64,000 bases of DNA from Annona cherimola (Eukaryota > Streptophyta > Magnoliopsida > Magnoliales > Annonaceae): assembly GCA_030490835.1 (NCBI GenBank), contig CM059973.1, forward strand, positions 56,920,008 through 56,984,007, in the 5' to 3' direction. Under the pieces are notes generated by a model. It ran no database searches, was not told the DNA's origin, and saw only the letters and a list, made by a program, of their open reading frames with translations. Positions 10,832-22,724 of this stretch are shown in pieces. The translations under genes and the position numbers were made by a program. Numbering within the stretch: position 1 is the stretch's first letter; each line of letters begins with the position of its first letter.

Positions 10832-12560
10832 ATCATTGTCTCCAATGAGGAAATAAAGGGAACCATCATCTATGCTAGTTGAAGTTGAAGCTAAAGAGGA
10901 CTCAAGGGTGGGTATGCTTGATTAACGTTTTCACAAATCAACAAGCATACCTTTAGTAGAATCATGAGTTATTGTGGAAAGATGAATGTCATTTAGGTTA
11001 ATCAACCTCTATGACACTTAGTAGGTGACCTGGTGTTTTTAGAATCTCATATCCTCAAAGACTTCGAGCAAGCCTAGTCTCTTAATCATCAACCACACCC
11101 CAATACAAATCACTTCTTGCTTCAATGAAGGCATTTTTTGCTTTAATTTTGTATTTAGTTTTGTTTGTTTACCTTTCTTTTGTAAGGGCTCCTTAGTCTT
11201 TTTTAGATTCTCAAGCAACAGATGGCGATGTCTCTACTCTTGATTCTCGCATACCCAAGGCTTCTAAGCCTGAAGAAAACCTCGAGCAAGGAGATCTCAA
11301 GAAAATAGCTTCTCTTATTATTCAATAAGTAATCGATGGTCTTTTGAATAAAATCCTTGATAGTGCCCTCATTGAATAATCTTAGGAAGTAGCTAAGGAA
11401 GCTGTAGATCCAAAATCGAAAGATAATCATCAATACTTAATCTTTTTACTCTGGAGATTTTTTAGACGTTGGTTTATAATTTACTTCGTTCTCTCCCAAA
11501 TGCATTAGTCATCAAAGGTTTTGACCCTGCTATAAGAGAAAAGATCCTCAAGTAGAGGGCGTGCTCATGCTAATGATGTTGTTAACATCCCACCAAATGT
11601 ATCAATCTTGCCAAGTATTGATTGCATCCTTTCTTTTTTTCCTTTTTATGGGTGTATTCGGCTGACTTTCTCTCATCTTTTCATTATAGATCCTAAATCA
11701 TCGATAAATTGCCACCTTAGGACTACCAACTCAAGTACTAAAGCAAACTATAGTGTAATTCGACAACTTCCAAACATAGTTGACTACTTCCTCAACCCTT
11801 TTACACCATTTCTTGCTAGTTTTGAAGATCATAAGGGCAAAGAACTTAACCTAAGTCGATCTTCATCTGTTGACTTGTATAATTAAGAGCTTCAAAGAAG
11901 ATATGGTGTTTTGCCTTGTTGAGATAACTTCATCTATGATGTTGCTCTCACCCTGAATATCTACAAAGACTTCTCTAATATGCTAGAGTGTATTGGAACC
12001 AAAGCTAACGACTTGGTTGATATTATTTTATATTGGAACCAAAGCTAACGGCTTGGTTGATATTATTTTATCTTCACAGAAGCTCCATACTCATTTGCAT
12101 GAGTTGGAGGTGGTTGTAAATTCATAGGTGCCTAAAGACAACCTTGCTCAAGTGAGGGCAAATTTATAGTGCAACAAAGCTAACATCACCAATCTAGAAG
12201 AGGGTCATCATGCTATCTTTAGAGAAGTGGAGAATAAAGAGAAGAGAGTGGAAGTAATCCTTTCTCTGCTAAAGGAAAAATAGATTGAGCTTTGCCACAT
12301 TGCATCTTCAATCCTCAATGATTGATGCTCACCGAGATCTCTTTCTTCGTTAGCTGAGCATCTCTAGGTTACCACCAGTATACAAGCTACAAACATTGCC
12401 TCTACGAATGAGAGACTTTCAATGTTAATAGCTTTTCAGGATAGACTTCGCGCCTCACTTAAATCTTTAGTAAATATGGTTGCTTCTTTACAAGGTTTAT
12501 CTAAGGTACATCCTAGTGCCAAAATTAATATGCTTCCTTGAATCTTTCTCCTTACAGCTT
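10832..12560 (+). pseudogene. degenerate coding relic with coiled-coil-like end
   Basis: Broken plus-strand coding text. The part ~11880-12540 gives heptad-rich pieces such as LHTHLHELEVVVNS, NLAQVRANL, REVENKEKRVEVILSLLKEK and LSMLIAFQDRLRASLKSL, which look like a coiled coil at the C-terminus of an element-borne ORF. Many stops and shifts are present. It is likely the distal part of the relic begun at 2.6 kb. The function is not recognisable. Confidence 0.35.
11988..12070 (+). repeat. ~40-bp tandem duplication
   Basis: A unit beginning TATTGGAACCAAAGCTAACG and ending GATATTATTTTA is present twice head to tail. The copies differ at one position (cgac/cggc). It is a recent local slippage duplication inside the coding relic. 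Confidence 0.9.
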
Positions 12561-12689
12561 GGGATGTATTAAATATTTATCTTGTCATGAATAGTACTTT
12601 TTTAAAAGTAATTACAATTGATTGTGATTTTGATATGATCTCTACAACTTACAATCTCATATATATCATCACCGTAAGGCTACTCCATA

Positions 12690-13445
12690 ACATAGGGCAC
12701 ATCTCACTTAGGCTTGAACTTACCAGTTAACCTACCTTTAACTATGAGTTTTGTGCATAGCTTTAGCAACAATTTTCCTTCTTTAAACACTTGATAGTGC
12801 ATGCTCGAACTATATGCTTTACCCATTCTGACTTAGTAAACTTTAATCCACTGCTAAGCTTGCATTCACTTTTCATCTAAGACTTCAAGCTTATGGAGCG
12901 TATCTCAGCTTATTATTCAGCAATCAGCCTTGAGTAGCAACTCATAATGATTCTAACTATGTTTAAACGGGTAACACTATTTCAATTCCAAACATTACCG
13001 AACATGGAGTTACATAGTGGTTGTCCAATATGTTATTTGATAAGTCCAGAGTGCCTCAAAAGATTTCTTATGCCCATTGCACTTGTTTTTCACTATAGTT
13101 CTCTTGAGGATCCAAATGATGTTCTTGTTAAATGCTTCAACATATTCATTTCCTTGCCAATAACAAGGTGATGTAAATACTTTCTTAATTCCAAATTTTT
13201 GGCTGAGTTTGTCCATCTTGTCATTCTTGAATGGTATGTCATTATCTTAAGTAATATAATATGGAACACCATATTAATAAATAATTTATGTTTGACATTA
13301 CTTTGAGCTCACACTTTTTTGTACACTTTTATCATAGCCAATTGGAAAAGTAACTTGTAGCTACAAAGATGTAGAGATGATCTTTCGACTAAGATGGATT
13401 AATTGGTCCGACTATGTCAAATTCTCATCATGTCAATGGCCATAG
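12690..13445 (-). pseudogene. Ty3/gypsy integrase relic
   Basis: Read on the minus strand, ~13440-13330 gives ELDIVGPINPS then YIFVATSYFSNW, the integrase core start. 13216-13010 gives QKFGIKKVFTSPCYWQGN, EAFNKNIIWILKRT, then FEALWTYQIT. These match the gypsy patterns 'FGI...SSPYHPQANGQVEAxNK' and 'PEALWAYRTT'. The catalytic Glu region reads EYVEAFNK. Stops and frameshifts are numerous. It belongs with the RNase H and RT relics to the right, in the same orientation and the correct pol order (RT, RNase H, IN). Confidence 0.85.
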
Positions 13446-13529
13446 TATTGGTCCTATTAGCAAATGATGAATGTCACCATATACTTAGTCTTCTTATAAG
13501 TCTCGGCAAACTAGGGGTGCTTATTGACA

Positions 13530-13765
13530 CCAAAATTATTTCAATCTAAAACTTTTTATTCTCCACGAATACCTTAGTTCCTTCACTTATTCCTATAAAA
13601 CTACCCTACTTTCTAATTATTTCTACACAACTAACCTATGTACTTTAACTTTATTCTCTTTACTCCTCATCATTACCTCCACCATATTACATCATTTCTC
13701 TCATTTCAAAAACTTTTCATCAAAAGCGTATCACTTTTAAAACACACCCTAAATACCCTTAAGGG
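13530..13765. repeat. AT-rich dispersed repeat, possible MITE
   Basis: Sequence with the run CCTATAAAACTACCC, ACACAACTAACC and CATTTCAAAAACTTTTCATC. It resembles 27960-28260 (CTATACAACTAACTC, AATTTTAAAAACTTTTACACC). It splits the gypsy pol relic between RNase H and integrase, so it is probably an insertion. Terminal repeats could not be defined. Confidence 0.4.
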
Positions 13766-14439
13766 ATAGTAATAGCCTAGCATGCTAATTCAGTGATAAA
13801 GGTGTCATCCAGACTAATGCACTTCACATTTGCTAGAATGTCTCTTATAGAATTTGATGGATTTTATTACCATTAATACAATGAAGTCACAACCCATCAA
13901 ATGCAATTCATTACAACATATATTGAAATACTATATTGATGAAGTTGATTTCTACACTCCTTTTCTTGCATTATGATGCTCTGGTAAGATGTTGTGCTTT
14001 AAATAATTAATTATTGAAATCTGCCAATCACCATGACACATCTGAGTGGTAGACATATTTCATCTAACTTGGTTGACTTTAAGGTCATCTACTTCTTCCA
14101 AAGTTTGTTCTTGAACAGGCATATCTCCAAGTTCATTGTGGAAAATATTGCAGGCAAGTTTAGATAAGAGATTTGCTGTCGCATTTTCTAATTAGACACA
14201 TGTTCGATCAAAATGTTCTCAAATTTTGACAACAACACTTGCACCTTCTATTAATACCTCCTCAAATGGGGTTGATGCATGTTTTATTGGTCATTTAGCT
14301 ACTTAATGACCAATTCTGAATCTCCATACAATGGTGCAAGTTAAACATAAATATGTAGTAGGAATTGAATCCCAAAAATGAATGCCTCATACTCAACTTC
14401 ATTGTTGGTAGCTTTCTTGTTGAGAAAATATGAACATGA

Positions 14440-14690
14440 GAGCAAATCTAGTTATGGAGATACGATAACAATACCAATCCTTGGTCCCATTGCTTTAGAC
14501 ACACAATCAAAATACATCTTCCAAGTGGGATTTGAATCAGTCAAGAAAACTTCCTTATCGAGCATATCTCCATTAATAGGAAGCTCTTCCTCTAATCGAT
14601 ATGCTACTACGAACTCAACAAGTATTTGTCTTTTTACTACTTTTCTAAGCATATAATTGATGTCAAATTCAACTAAAAGCAATGACCACT
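14440..14690 (-). pseudogene. Ty3/gypsy RNase H relic
   Basis: The minus-strand frame 14682-14452 reads VEFDINYMLRKVVKRQILVEF, then EVFLTDSNPTWKMYFDC. This matches the plant gypsy RNase H start (L-x-E-F-D-I-x-Y ... K-G-Q-A-L-A-D-F ... W-x-M-Y-F-D-G-A). The first catalytic Asp is in MYFDC. The rest of the domain is degraded. Confidence 0.85.
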
Positions 14691-14749
14691 AGACAGATAC
14701 CCAAACAAGATTAAGCAAGTGATAAGATACTTCAACAAGTCTAGCTTTG

Positions 14750-15990
14750 AAATAAGAATACTCTGAAGTGCTAGAAAATAAGGCCTCAAATTTTTAGCAA
14801 CAAACACCAAAGCCAAGTAGACTTTCTTAGTGGAGGAATAGTTTCATTCGACTTGTAGTAATCATTAATTGAGATAATAAACTGCTTGTTCTTTTTCTTG
14901 AGCATTCTCCTATGCGAATAATATCTCTAGTGATTGTGGGCTAGTTATAATATAAAGGATGAGTGTTTTTCCTTTGAACGGAGTAGTAAGAACCGAGGGT
15001 CCTTATAGAATGGTTGGCATCTTCTTGAGAGATTAGAAATAAATCACCGAATGTAGGATAATTGACCTTGAAAACCTCTAAATCTTTGAGATTGTAGGGT
15101 GGTGACAACTTCTATGTATCTTTTGTCTTTAACAAGTCTACCTCTATTTCTTTTTTACGGACATCAAATCTAAGAAAATTTCATAAAGAAACCCAAAAAG
15201 CACACTTGAGAGGATTGATCTTAAGATCATATTTTTTGAAATGAGAAAAATATAAACTTTAAGACTTCTTGATGCTTTTGATGCCCATTCAATCTGACAA
15301 CCAGATCATGAATGAGCACTCTACATGCTTGTGCAACATATAATGAAAGATGTTTTGCATTGCCCTTTGATAAGTTACGCCAAAATTTTCCAATCCAAAC
15401 AACATCAGCCTATGGTAAAATACACTCATTGGTGTTTGGAATGCCATTAATCCTCTTCTGCTGAAACCATCTTAATTTGATTATAGCAAAATTTATTCAT
15501 TAATGAAAAGATGTCATATAACATCGTACTATTAATCAACGGATTAATGAAAATCAAAGGGAGCTCATCTTTTGGGCATGATTCATTCATGTCTTAAAAA
15601 TTGATACATACTCAGATCTGCCCTTTCTTTTTTTATCAACACCATATTGGAAATATGTCTAAGAAACTTGATCTCCCGAATAAATTATATAGCAATGAGT
15701 TTTTCCATCTCCTGGATAATTTGCTCTTCAAATTGCGGTCAAAACCATCTTTATGCTTATTTGATAAGCTTATTGCCTCATGTAGTATGCAGATGATTCA
15801 TGGTGATGCCTAAATAGATCCCAGGCATTTCAAAGTATATCCAAGTAAAGTCATCTTTGAACTCCACCAAGAGTTGCTTCCATGCTACTTTTTCTTCTTC
15901 AACCATGATTTTAGCAATGAAGATGGCCTGAGATTCTCGTAGTCCTAAGATTGGCTTACTTGGGCATGTTGGTGGTGGGTTGTCCTCCAT
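14750..15990 (-). pseudogene. Ty3/gypsy reverse transcriptase relic
   Basis: 15990-15778 reads QLLVEFKDDFTWIYFEMPGI, the start of the gypsy RT domain (usually L-L-x-E-F-x-D-V-F-A-W-x-Y-x-x-M-P-G). Farther left, ~15430-15100, the text gives FGVTYQRAMQNIFHYML, then YDLKINPLKCAFWVS and EIEVDLLKTKD, in the order expected for RT motifs. The YxDD catalytic motif is not recognisable. Stops and shifts run throughout, and it is an old copy. The pattern fits a Tat/Athila-side lineage better than a chromovirus, but this is inference. Confidence 0.8.
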
Positions 15991-16040
15991 CTTGAATCTC
16001 TAATTAAGCCTCTTCTAGTTCCATTAGTGAGTTTGCATCT

Positions 16041-16839
16041 TCGCTTGAAGTTTCGTCTACGGAGATACAATAGGCAATAGTAAAGATTGTATAGTTTTCT
16101 TTTTTGTACTCGAGGCAAAATCTTTCATCGCCCTTTTAGTAATTAGGTAATCCCTAATAGTGGGACTAGAATATTTGTCCCCTGTCCTGACAAGTGCAGC
16201 TTACTAGGATTAAAAGCCCGTTAGATCTATGATCTTTCTACTCTCTACATTGTATCGCTAGAAATATTACTACCCTAGTTTTGCAGTTGGTAGACAAGAT
16301 GACTTCTTGAGGATTACCATATACTTTGCCATGTTATTTAAGTAAGCATGTTTTAGCAAAGTTTTAATCTCAAGGTTCCTATGCATTGAGAATATATATA
16401 TACATTAAATTCAATAAGTGCTAAGACTTCCTCGATCGTTTTCCTAAGTTTTTGGATTGATGAGCAGCGTTAGTGGTCTTTCTATTGTCATTATGACAAT
16501 AGACTTGGTCTCCTCATCCACTTGATTTTACAGTCTCTAAAGATCCTCAATATTCACCTTCAATGAAGGTGAACCAATTCGAGGTAGTTTAACATCTCTT
16601 TCTAAGGTTTCTAGGTCCAATTACAATCATAAACCTATAGTTGTATTGTTATAGCCGGTTGGAGGTAATATGGTTGCCTCCAATCGTGGTTGTAATTATG
16701 CCAAAGCAGTTTCAACACTTAGGCCTTCAAAGTCGATGTGAAACCTGTAAGCCATTAATTCTTGCAAGTCTTCACATAGTGCATCTGAAGCAATGTAGAT
16801 TCACCTATGATGTCATAAAATGTAATATAAGTTAGTCCT
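16041..16839. other. no recognisable gene
   Basis: Low-similarity sequence to the right of the gypsy pol relic, where its protease and gag would be expected. I see no zinc knuckle or protease motif. A short TA run lies at ~16391-16400. Confidence 0.4.
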
Positions 16840-17540
16840 TCCCTGTTGAGATCAATGTTGAAATGTCTAAAGAGCCTTGTTATAAACATGCCAAATGAGA
16901 GATTTCCATTAGACCTTATTTTTTGATTAATCATATATTGAAGTATAAAATTAACTAAAGTAACAGGCTTGTTGCCAATAATGCATCATAAAAGAGTAAT
17001 ATCATTGTAATAAATCATATCATAGCCACCACCTCTTGCATATAATTTATTTGCAATGTAAGATATCACCTTTAATTCAACACTACTAGCTCCCTTATAG
17101 GAAATGATTTCAAGTGAATCAAATTTACTAAACCAATAAATCTAGATTTTCTTATTCTAAATTCACTTATGTAGATTCGGGGGGTCTCTTAGCAATAATA
17201 TAAAATTAGAAAATTCATTAGTAGTAAATTTCATGTGAGTTCCCTTGATATATGAAGTGTAAATATCCTGATCTCCTTCATATTCCATGTTGAAGTAAAA
17301 TAATTCCACATCCTCTTAATATGTATGTAGTGATTGCTTCAAGAAATCTTATAACTTATTTGATTTTGGCCATTCAACAAGCAAGAAATTTTTCCTTTTA
17401 AAGAATGTAATATCCACACTTTTCTCTTTAACCACATTCCTCTTAGCGTATATCATTTTAAAAATAACAATTCATCCTCAAGAGAATTATAAGGATTGGA
17501 AGTTGAAGCATTTGTTGTCTTGGAAGAAATGTTCGTGTGA
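16840..17540 (-). pseudogene. relic of a plant-transposon-type ORF (Transposase_32-like)
   Basis: Minus-strand text at ~16985-16850 is open and reads TLVNFILQYMINQKIRSNGN, LSFGMFITRLFRHFNIDL. The same pattern (YI...x-LPYGxxITRIxxHFxIDL) is in the ORF at 59978-61621, where it reads GVLPYGTWITRIMHYMCIDL. The pattern is common in plant non-autonomous retroelements ('putative plant transposon protein'). Neighbouring pieces out to ~17540 are degraded. The family name is from memory, and no function is known for the protein. Confidence 0.55.
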
Positions 17541-18239
17541 GAAGTAGGTTACTGCAATTTTCTTAGGATGAGAAGTAGTTACCATAGAATAGGAAACAAC
17601 TACCTTTGTTTGAGTGGGTGCCTGTGGAGTTGTTACAACTGACATAGTCTATGCTTATGGAGTTCTTCCTTCATCCATGACGATGTCGATTCTCCTAGGA
17701 CATGGAGAAGAAGGAACTAGAGCCAATGACTCCTACATACATGTCTTATCTTTCTCTTAGTAATTATCCTTTTAAAGATATCTTTCTTAAGACATATGGA
17801 TGAAATAAAGAAGATAAAACGCAATGAGGAAGAAGATAAGCTAAGGAATGAATAGGAATCGATATGGAAATAAAAACCTTAAGTCTCCAACAAAAATTGA
17901 AAAGAGAGGAGAGAATAAATGAAATAGAATGAAAAGAGACATCCAAAATGTAAGTTTTATAGTAACTGACAATTTGAAATCGTCAGCATTTCTCTGTAAA
18001 AACCTTTCTTAGTTATGAAATGTTGAAAATAGCCATCATTTTGAGCAAAATTATTAGCATTTTACTGAAAATGATGAAAGGATAAGCAACTTCAACCATT
18101 TTATAGTTCACTTGAAGTTTTCAATTTTGATGATTTTCATTTAATTAAACATGACATAATAATAAAAATATAAAATCATGCAAAATGATCAAATACACGC
18201 AATTCCTTTCTAATAAATGAAAATTAATGATGCAAGTGG
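17541..18239. other. AT-rich spacer, no gene seen
   Basis: Purine/pyrimidine-biased and AT-rich sequence joining the transposon-ORF relic to the Sirevirus RNase H relic. It may hold the element's 5' leader. No motif is recognised. Confidence 0.35.
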
Positions 18240-19186
18240 TTTTTTAACAATATCTAATAGTTAAGCATCTATAGGAATAAATTAAACAATTATTAGATTA
18301 TACATTATCCCTTAGAAAATGATGTTTGATTTCTATATATTTAGTATCAGCATGATGTACAAGGTTAGTAAAGTTGATTACACTGGTATTATCACCAAAT
18401 ATTGAAATTTTTGAAATTCATGAAAGATAATCTCTTAATTATTATGTCATCCACAAATTTTGGTCATGACAACTATTAGCTACAATATACTAAACCTAAA
18501 TTGTTGATAAAGACAAAGCTGTCTATTCCCTAGAACACTAGGACACTTGCATACTTCCAAGCATTCGATAAGTACCATTAGTACTTTTCGTATCAACATT
18601 GTATCCATCATAATCCACGTCAACATAGTCAATTAATTCAAATGATAAACTTATACGATAACAAAACATAAAAGTTATAGTGAAAGCTAGATATGTAAAA
18701 ATCCTTTATAAAATAATAAAATGAGATTAACAAAGACAACTTAAAATCTACACACAAGTATACACTAAATAGAATGTGTGGTCTACTGGCATTCAGATAC
18801 AACAAAGACACTATCATACTTTTATATATCTTTTCACCTACCTTCATACCTTTCTCATCTGAATCAAGTTATATCGTTGCGCTTAAGGGTGTTGGCATGT
18901 GCTTCACATTCTCCATGTTGAATTTCTTCAACATCTCCTTGATCTACTAGGTTGGAGAAGAAGATTCTCTATTGGGTTTTCTTGATTTGTAATCTTAAAA
19001 AGAAAGTCTGCATGCCCATGATGCTCTTCTTAAGCTCACCCTGCATCAACTGTTCAAAACTCTTGCAATATTATTCATTAGTAGAACCAAAAATGACATC
19101 AACCACATAGATTTCAATGATCAAAATATCTAAGTGAGTTGATGTAATTCTTTATGTGATCCTTTGAATTAGCATTTTTAAAACTC
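18240..19186 (-). pseudogene. Sirevirus-type RT/RNase H relic
   Basis: It aligns by eye with the minus-strand pol of the young copy: the stretch 19070-19140 with CCAAAAATGACATCAACCAC matches 53537-53560, the RT region around YVDD. 18638-18847 reads MIVSLLYLNASRPHILFSVY against [20 protein letters not shown]. 18310-18480 corresponds to the RNase H CDN/SRTKH part. All is heavily decayed. It ends abruptly near 19160, a few bases before a PBS, so a deletion has removed gag, protease and integrase. Confidence 0.75.
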
Positions 19187-19198
19187 TCTCTGATACCA
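19187..19198 (-). other. primer-binding site (tRNA-iMet type)
   Basis: On the minus strand this reads TGGTATCAGAGA, one mismatch from the plant tRNA-iMet PBS TGGTATCAGAGC. It originally lay next to the old Sirevirus LTR now starting at 21157; solo LTR E has been inserted between them. Confidence 0.8.
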
Positions 19199-19199
19199 T

Positions 19200-21150
19200 T
19201 GTTCGCAATCTCACTGTAAGTGCACGAGTCGTAAATTGTAGTATATAAATATCGATCCATAAGAAATTCAGGACTTAAAACTTTGTTTTAAACGCTTTGG
19301 TATCAAATATCAAAAGGGAAAAGTGAATAGAAAAATATAAAAGAGAAAAGAGAAAATATAATTTAGGATCAAATATTAGAAAGCAGAGATGAGAGTACCT
19401 AGGATCTAGAGTTTCACATGCGTCTTTTGCAATGGGTAATAGTATATTATTTAATTCGGATATCGTTTGTTAAAGGAGAACAAACTCTAATTTACCTTGC
19501 ACCTTCTCTCGAAACTTACAAGTTGTACTCTAATTTTCTTAACCATTTATTCTCACGAAATTAAGTTAATTAGAATGCATTAAGTTCTGTGGCTGTTCAT
19601 GAAATTCCTTAAGGTCATCATGCCTATTCTCAAGATAGATTTCCAGGTTTAATATCTTGATTATTGTACATTAGAATTCCACATATCGGTTCCATTACCT
19701 TATATTTATGAAATTATTGCCAAAATGAGAGCTCAAACACTAGGCAAGCATTAAATTACAAGACATTAAATTAACAATAATATTCATCATAAATAAATTA
19801 AAACCACACAGCACACTACATTATATGCATGCTACATCCTAAACCGTAGATTTAGGGCTTAGCCAAGTGTGTTTAAGTCCAAAATAAAATTCAAATTCAA
19901 AATCATCTTAAACAAGACAATTAAAAATAAAAAGGAAAGATTAAAGAAAAGCTTATTATTTGGAAGCCCTGATGGTGTGTCGGCCGCTTCACGCAACTTG
20001 CTGCTTCACCTCTTGCCATATGCTCTCTGCTGCTCTCCACCCTGCTACTTTAACTTTCTCTAAGTTTCTCTCTCTTTTCTGTCGTGAATTTTTTCTGTTC
20101 TCCAAAAATTCTCTCTGTTGTGTAATTCTCCTTGGATGAACACCTATGTATATATATAATCCAGTGCTAGTGGTCGTCCATCTCTCTCGAACGCAATCCC
20201 AATTGCATTTCATCTAGTTGTGCAATTCAACTGAAGGGTGGATCTTGATTGGTCTGTGGCTTTTCATGGAAGTTTGGAAATTGGACGGTGCAATTTTTGC
20301 TGGACTGCTGGACACAAATTTGCATCGTTTCTTGTTGGACGGCTAAACAGATTGGTTTGCAAAATATTAAAATTAAATGGGCAGCTTTGATCTATCCGGT
20401 TGTGCATGATCGGTGGTCAGCTGGGATTTGCTTGGTTTAAAAGATAGCATGGCTCAAGCGGTGGTTGATGACTTTAAATCGACGGTTTAGATTAATTTAG
20501 ACGGTGGGAATTAAGCTGCTGAAAATGGATGGCCAAATTTTGAGACATCTAAGGACTACTTGGATTTCATTTTCTGGATGGCCGAAAATTGGTTCGGTGT
20601 GGACGGCTGGGATCTATGCTATTAGCGGTGGAAATCTGCACGGTCCAGAATTTCTGGCCGTGATTTGGCATGAAAACAAATGGCTTAGATATTAATTTGG
20701 GTGGTGGAATTTTGCTGAGTATTAAAGTGATCAGATGGGTGATGCAGATCTGGCTGGACGTGATCTTGAATGAATAGATGGTTGGAATTATTTTTGAAAT
20801 TTCTGGCTTTAAATGGTGGGCCCCACTTCTTGAACTTGTAAAACCTGCATCAAAGGTATTTAAATAATTAATTGATGTTAATAAGCAATTGGTAACAACT
20901 TCAAAATTATTTGAAGCTCAATTATTGCATAAATTCATATCAAACACAATTTTATTTAATGGCAACAAATAAAAATGCAATTTTAAGCCAAAAGATCACA
21001 AAATTTATTTAAATTACTTGAAATTAATATTTAATACCCAAATGTTGCCCAATACACATTTAAAACAAATTTCACACTAAACTCGAATAATTACCCACAA
21101 AATTGGCATAAAAATATCCACTAATATATATTATGATCTACCAATTATCA
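19200..21150 (-). mobile_element. solo LTR E (gypsy-like, long-U3 type)
   Basis: 1951 bp; plus-strand ends are TGTTCGCAATC and CAATTATCA. Flanks ACCAT (19195-19199) and ACCAC (21151-21155) match at 4 of 5 positions. It is homologous to LTRs F, G and H. On the minus strand a TATA-rich box lies near 20148 and the U3 (20230-20850) is full of GGACGG-type motifs. The shared string AAAAGCTTATTATTTGGAAG near 19946 corresponds to the AATAAGCTTTT region of the family. Confidence 0.88.
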
Positions 21151-21156
21151 ACCACT

Positions 21157-22724
21157 CGTTGGTCTTATAGTAATAACTAAATAGGAAAATACTAAAGAGA
21201 GGGTGAATTCGGGAAAAATAAAAATATATTTCAATTAAAATTTTAATTACAATACAATAATACTACCATAACTAGTTGTTACAATCAATGCATAAAAAGT
21301 AAAACAATTTAACAAACGGAATATTTATCATGGTTCAGGCGAATCACACCTAATCCGCTTCCTAAGCAAACACCAAGATTAGGTTCCATTAGTTCATAAT
21401 GACGATTAGATACATTATTACAATTTCATAACTAAATTGTCTTCTGGATTGATGACATTGAAGCAATAAATCAAATCTCACCCACTTGTTGATTCACCTT
21501 CTCTTAATGTATAGCCCACACCCAGGTAATACACATTCAAATGAAAATAAAAAAAGTAATACAACTAATCAATCAGCAATGAAGTTCTCCTCAATCACAA
21601 TTGATGTAGATCTCTCGAGCAAGTTCAAAACCACAAGGTCTTAAACATATAAAAGCCATGGAATCTTAAAGATCCATTTTTAACTAAACCAAATTACAAC
21701 CATTTGCACATCTATATATAAACATTCACTACAATGTCACAAATCCATTAATAAGAAAATCATCATCATCAATCACAAAATTATCATCAAGACCATCAAA
21801 AACATCATAAATCTTACAGATTTCATCCCTTAAATCGATATGAGATTTATCTTAGCATCAACTTCACTTGATCTTGATTTTTTAGCTTCTTAATGCTTTA
21901 CTTTCCAAAGAAGGTCAGAATTGATATCGATATTGAAATCAATTTGACATCAATTTCACTCTAAGATCGATTTTGGACGTTGATTCCGTCCTACCTTTCT
22001 TGGCTTGGCCTGTCCTTCAATTTGAGTGGGATCGATATTGAGAACAATCTCACTTTGATTCAGTTCTAAGGTTGCACAAAGATTAATTTCACACTTCAAC
22101 TTTGAAATGTGATGCTCCTATCTTGTAGAGAAAACTCCATGCATTACCTAAGATTAATGTGAAACCAATTTGACTTTGATTTGAACTTGGAGTCTGAATT
22201 GAAATAGGCTTCAACTTAGATTTGATCTTCTTCAATTGAAATTGTTCCAACGGCTACTTTGAGGTCAATCTGAGATCTTTTTCAACTTCGATCTCACTCT
22301 GAGATTTGAGTTAAGATTGATTTCATATAACTTGTAAACTTGCTTCACTTAGTCATTTTAGCTAGTTCTTGATTAAGATCAATTATGAAATTAATTTGGG
22401 ACCCATTTCACCACTGATGTCAATGTTGAGATCGATTTTAGAATCAATTTCATTTTTTGTATTCCTTGGAATCTAAAATTGCTTGACATATGCCTCAACC
22501 TGATGTGAGATCAATTTCACTTTCAAATCGAGGTGAGATAGATTTCAAAGTTAGATCTCACTTTTAAGTCTCACTTGCCTAAGATGAATTGTTATAATAT
22601 AATTTGAAATATGTTCTAGCTAATTCTAAAGTCTTCATAATACACAAGATTTATTAGTTTCCTCTAGTTTATTTTAATTAGTTTGTTAATCATAAAAAGT
22701 CAATTAGGATTTTTATTAACACAA
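21157..22724 (-). mobile_element. old Sirevirus LTR
   Basis: With LTR E removed, the junction reads CTCTCTGATACCAC-T-CGTTGGTC..., parallel to the young copy's GCTCTGATACCACTTGTTGGTC. So this is the 5' LTR of a minus-strand Sirevirus whose PBS is at 19187. It keeps GAGAGGGTGAATTCGGG near 21199 (young copy GAGGGGAGGGGTGAATTGGG), the GTGGTTCAGG-like segment near 21335, and GTTTGTTAATCAT near 22681. Its repeat region (21900-22560) is built of GATCGAT-type units instead of GTCGAC. The right end is obscured by solo LTR F. Confidence 0.75.
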
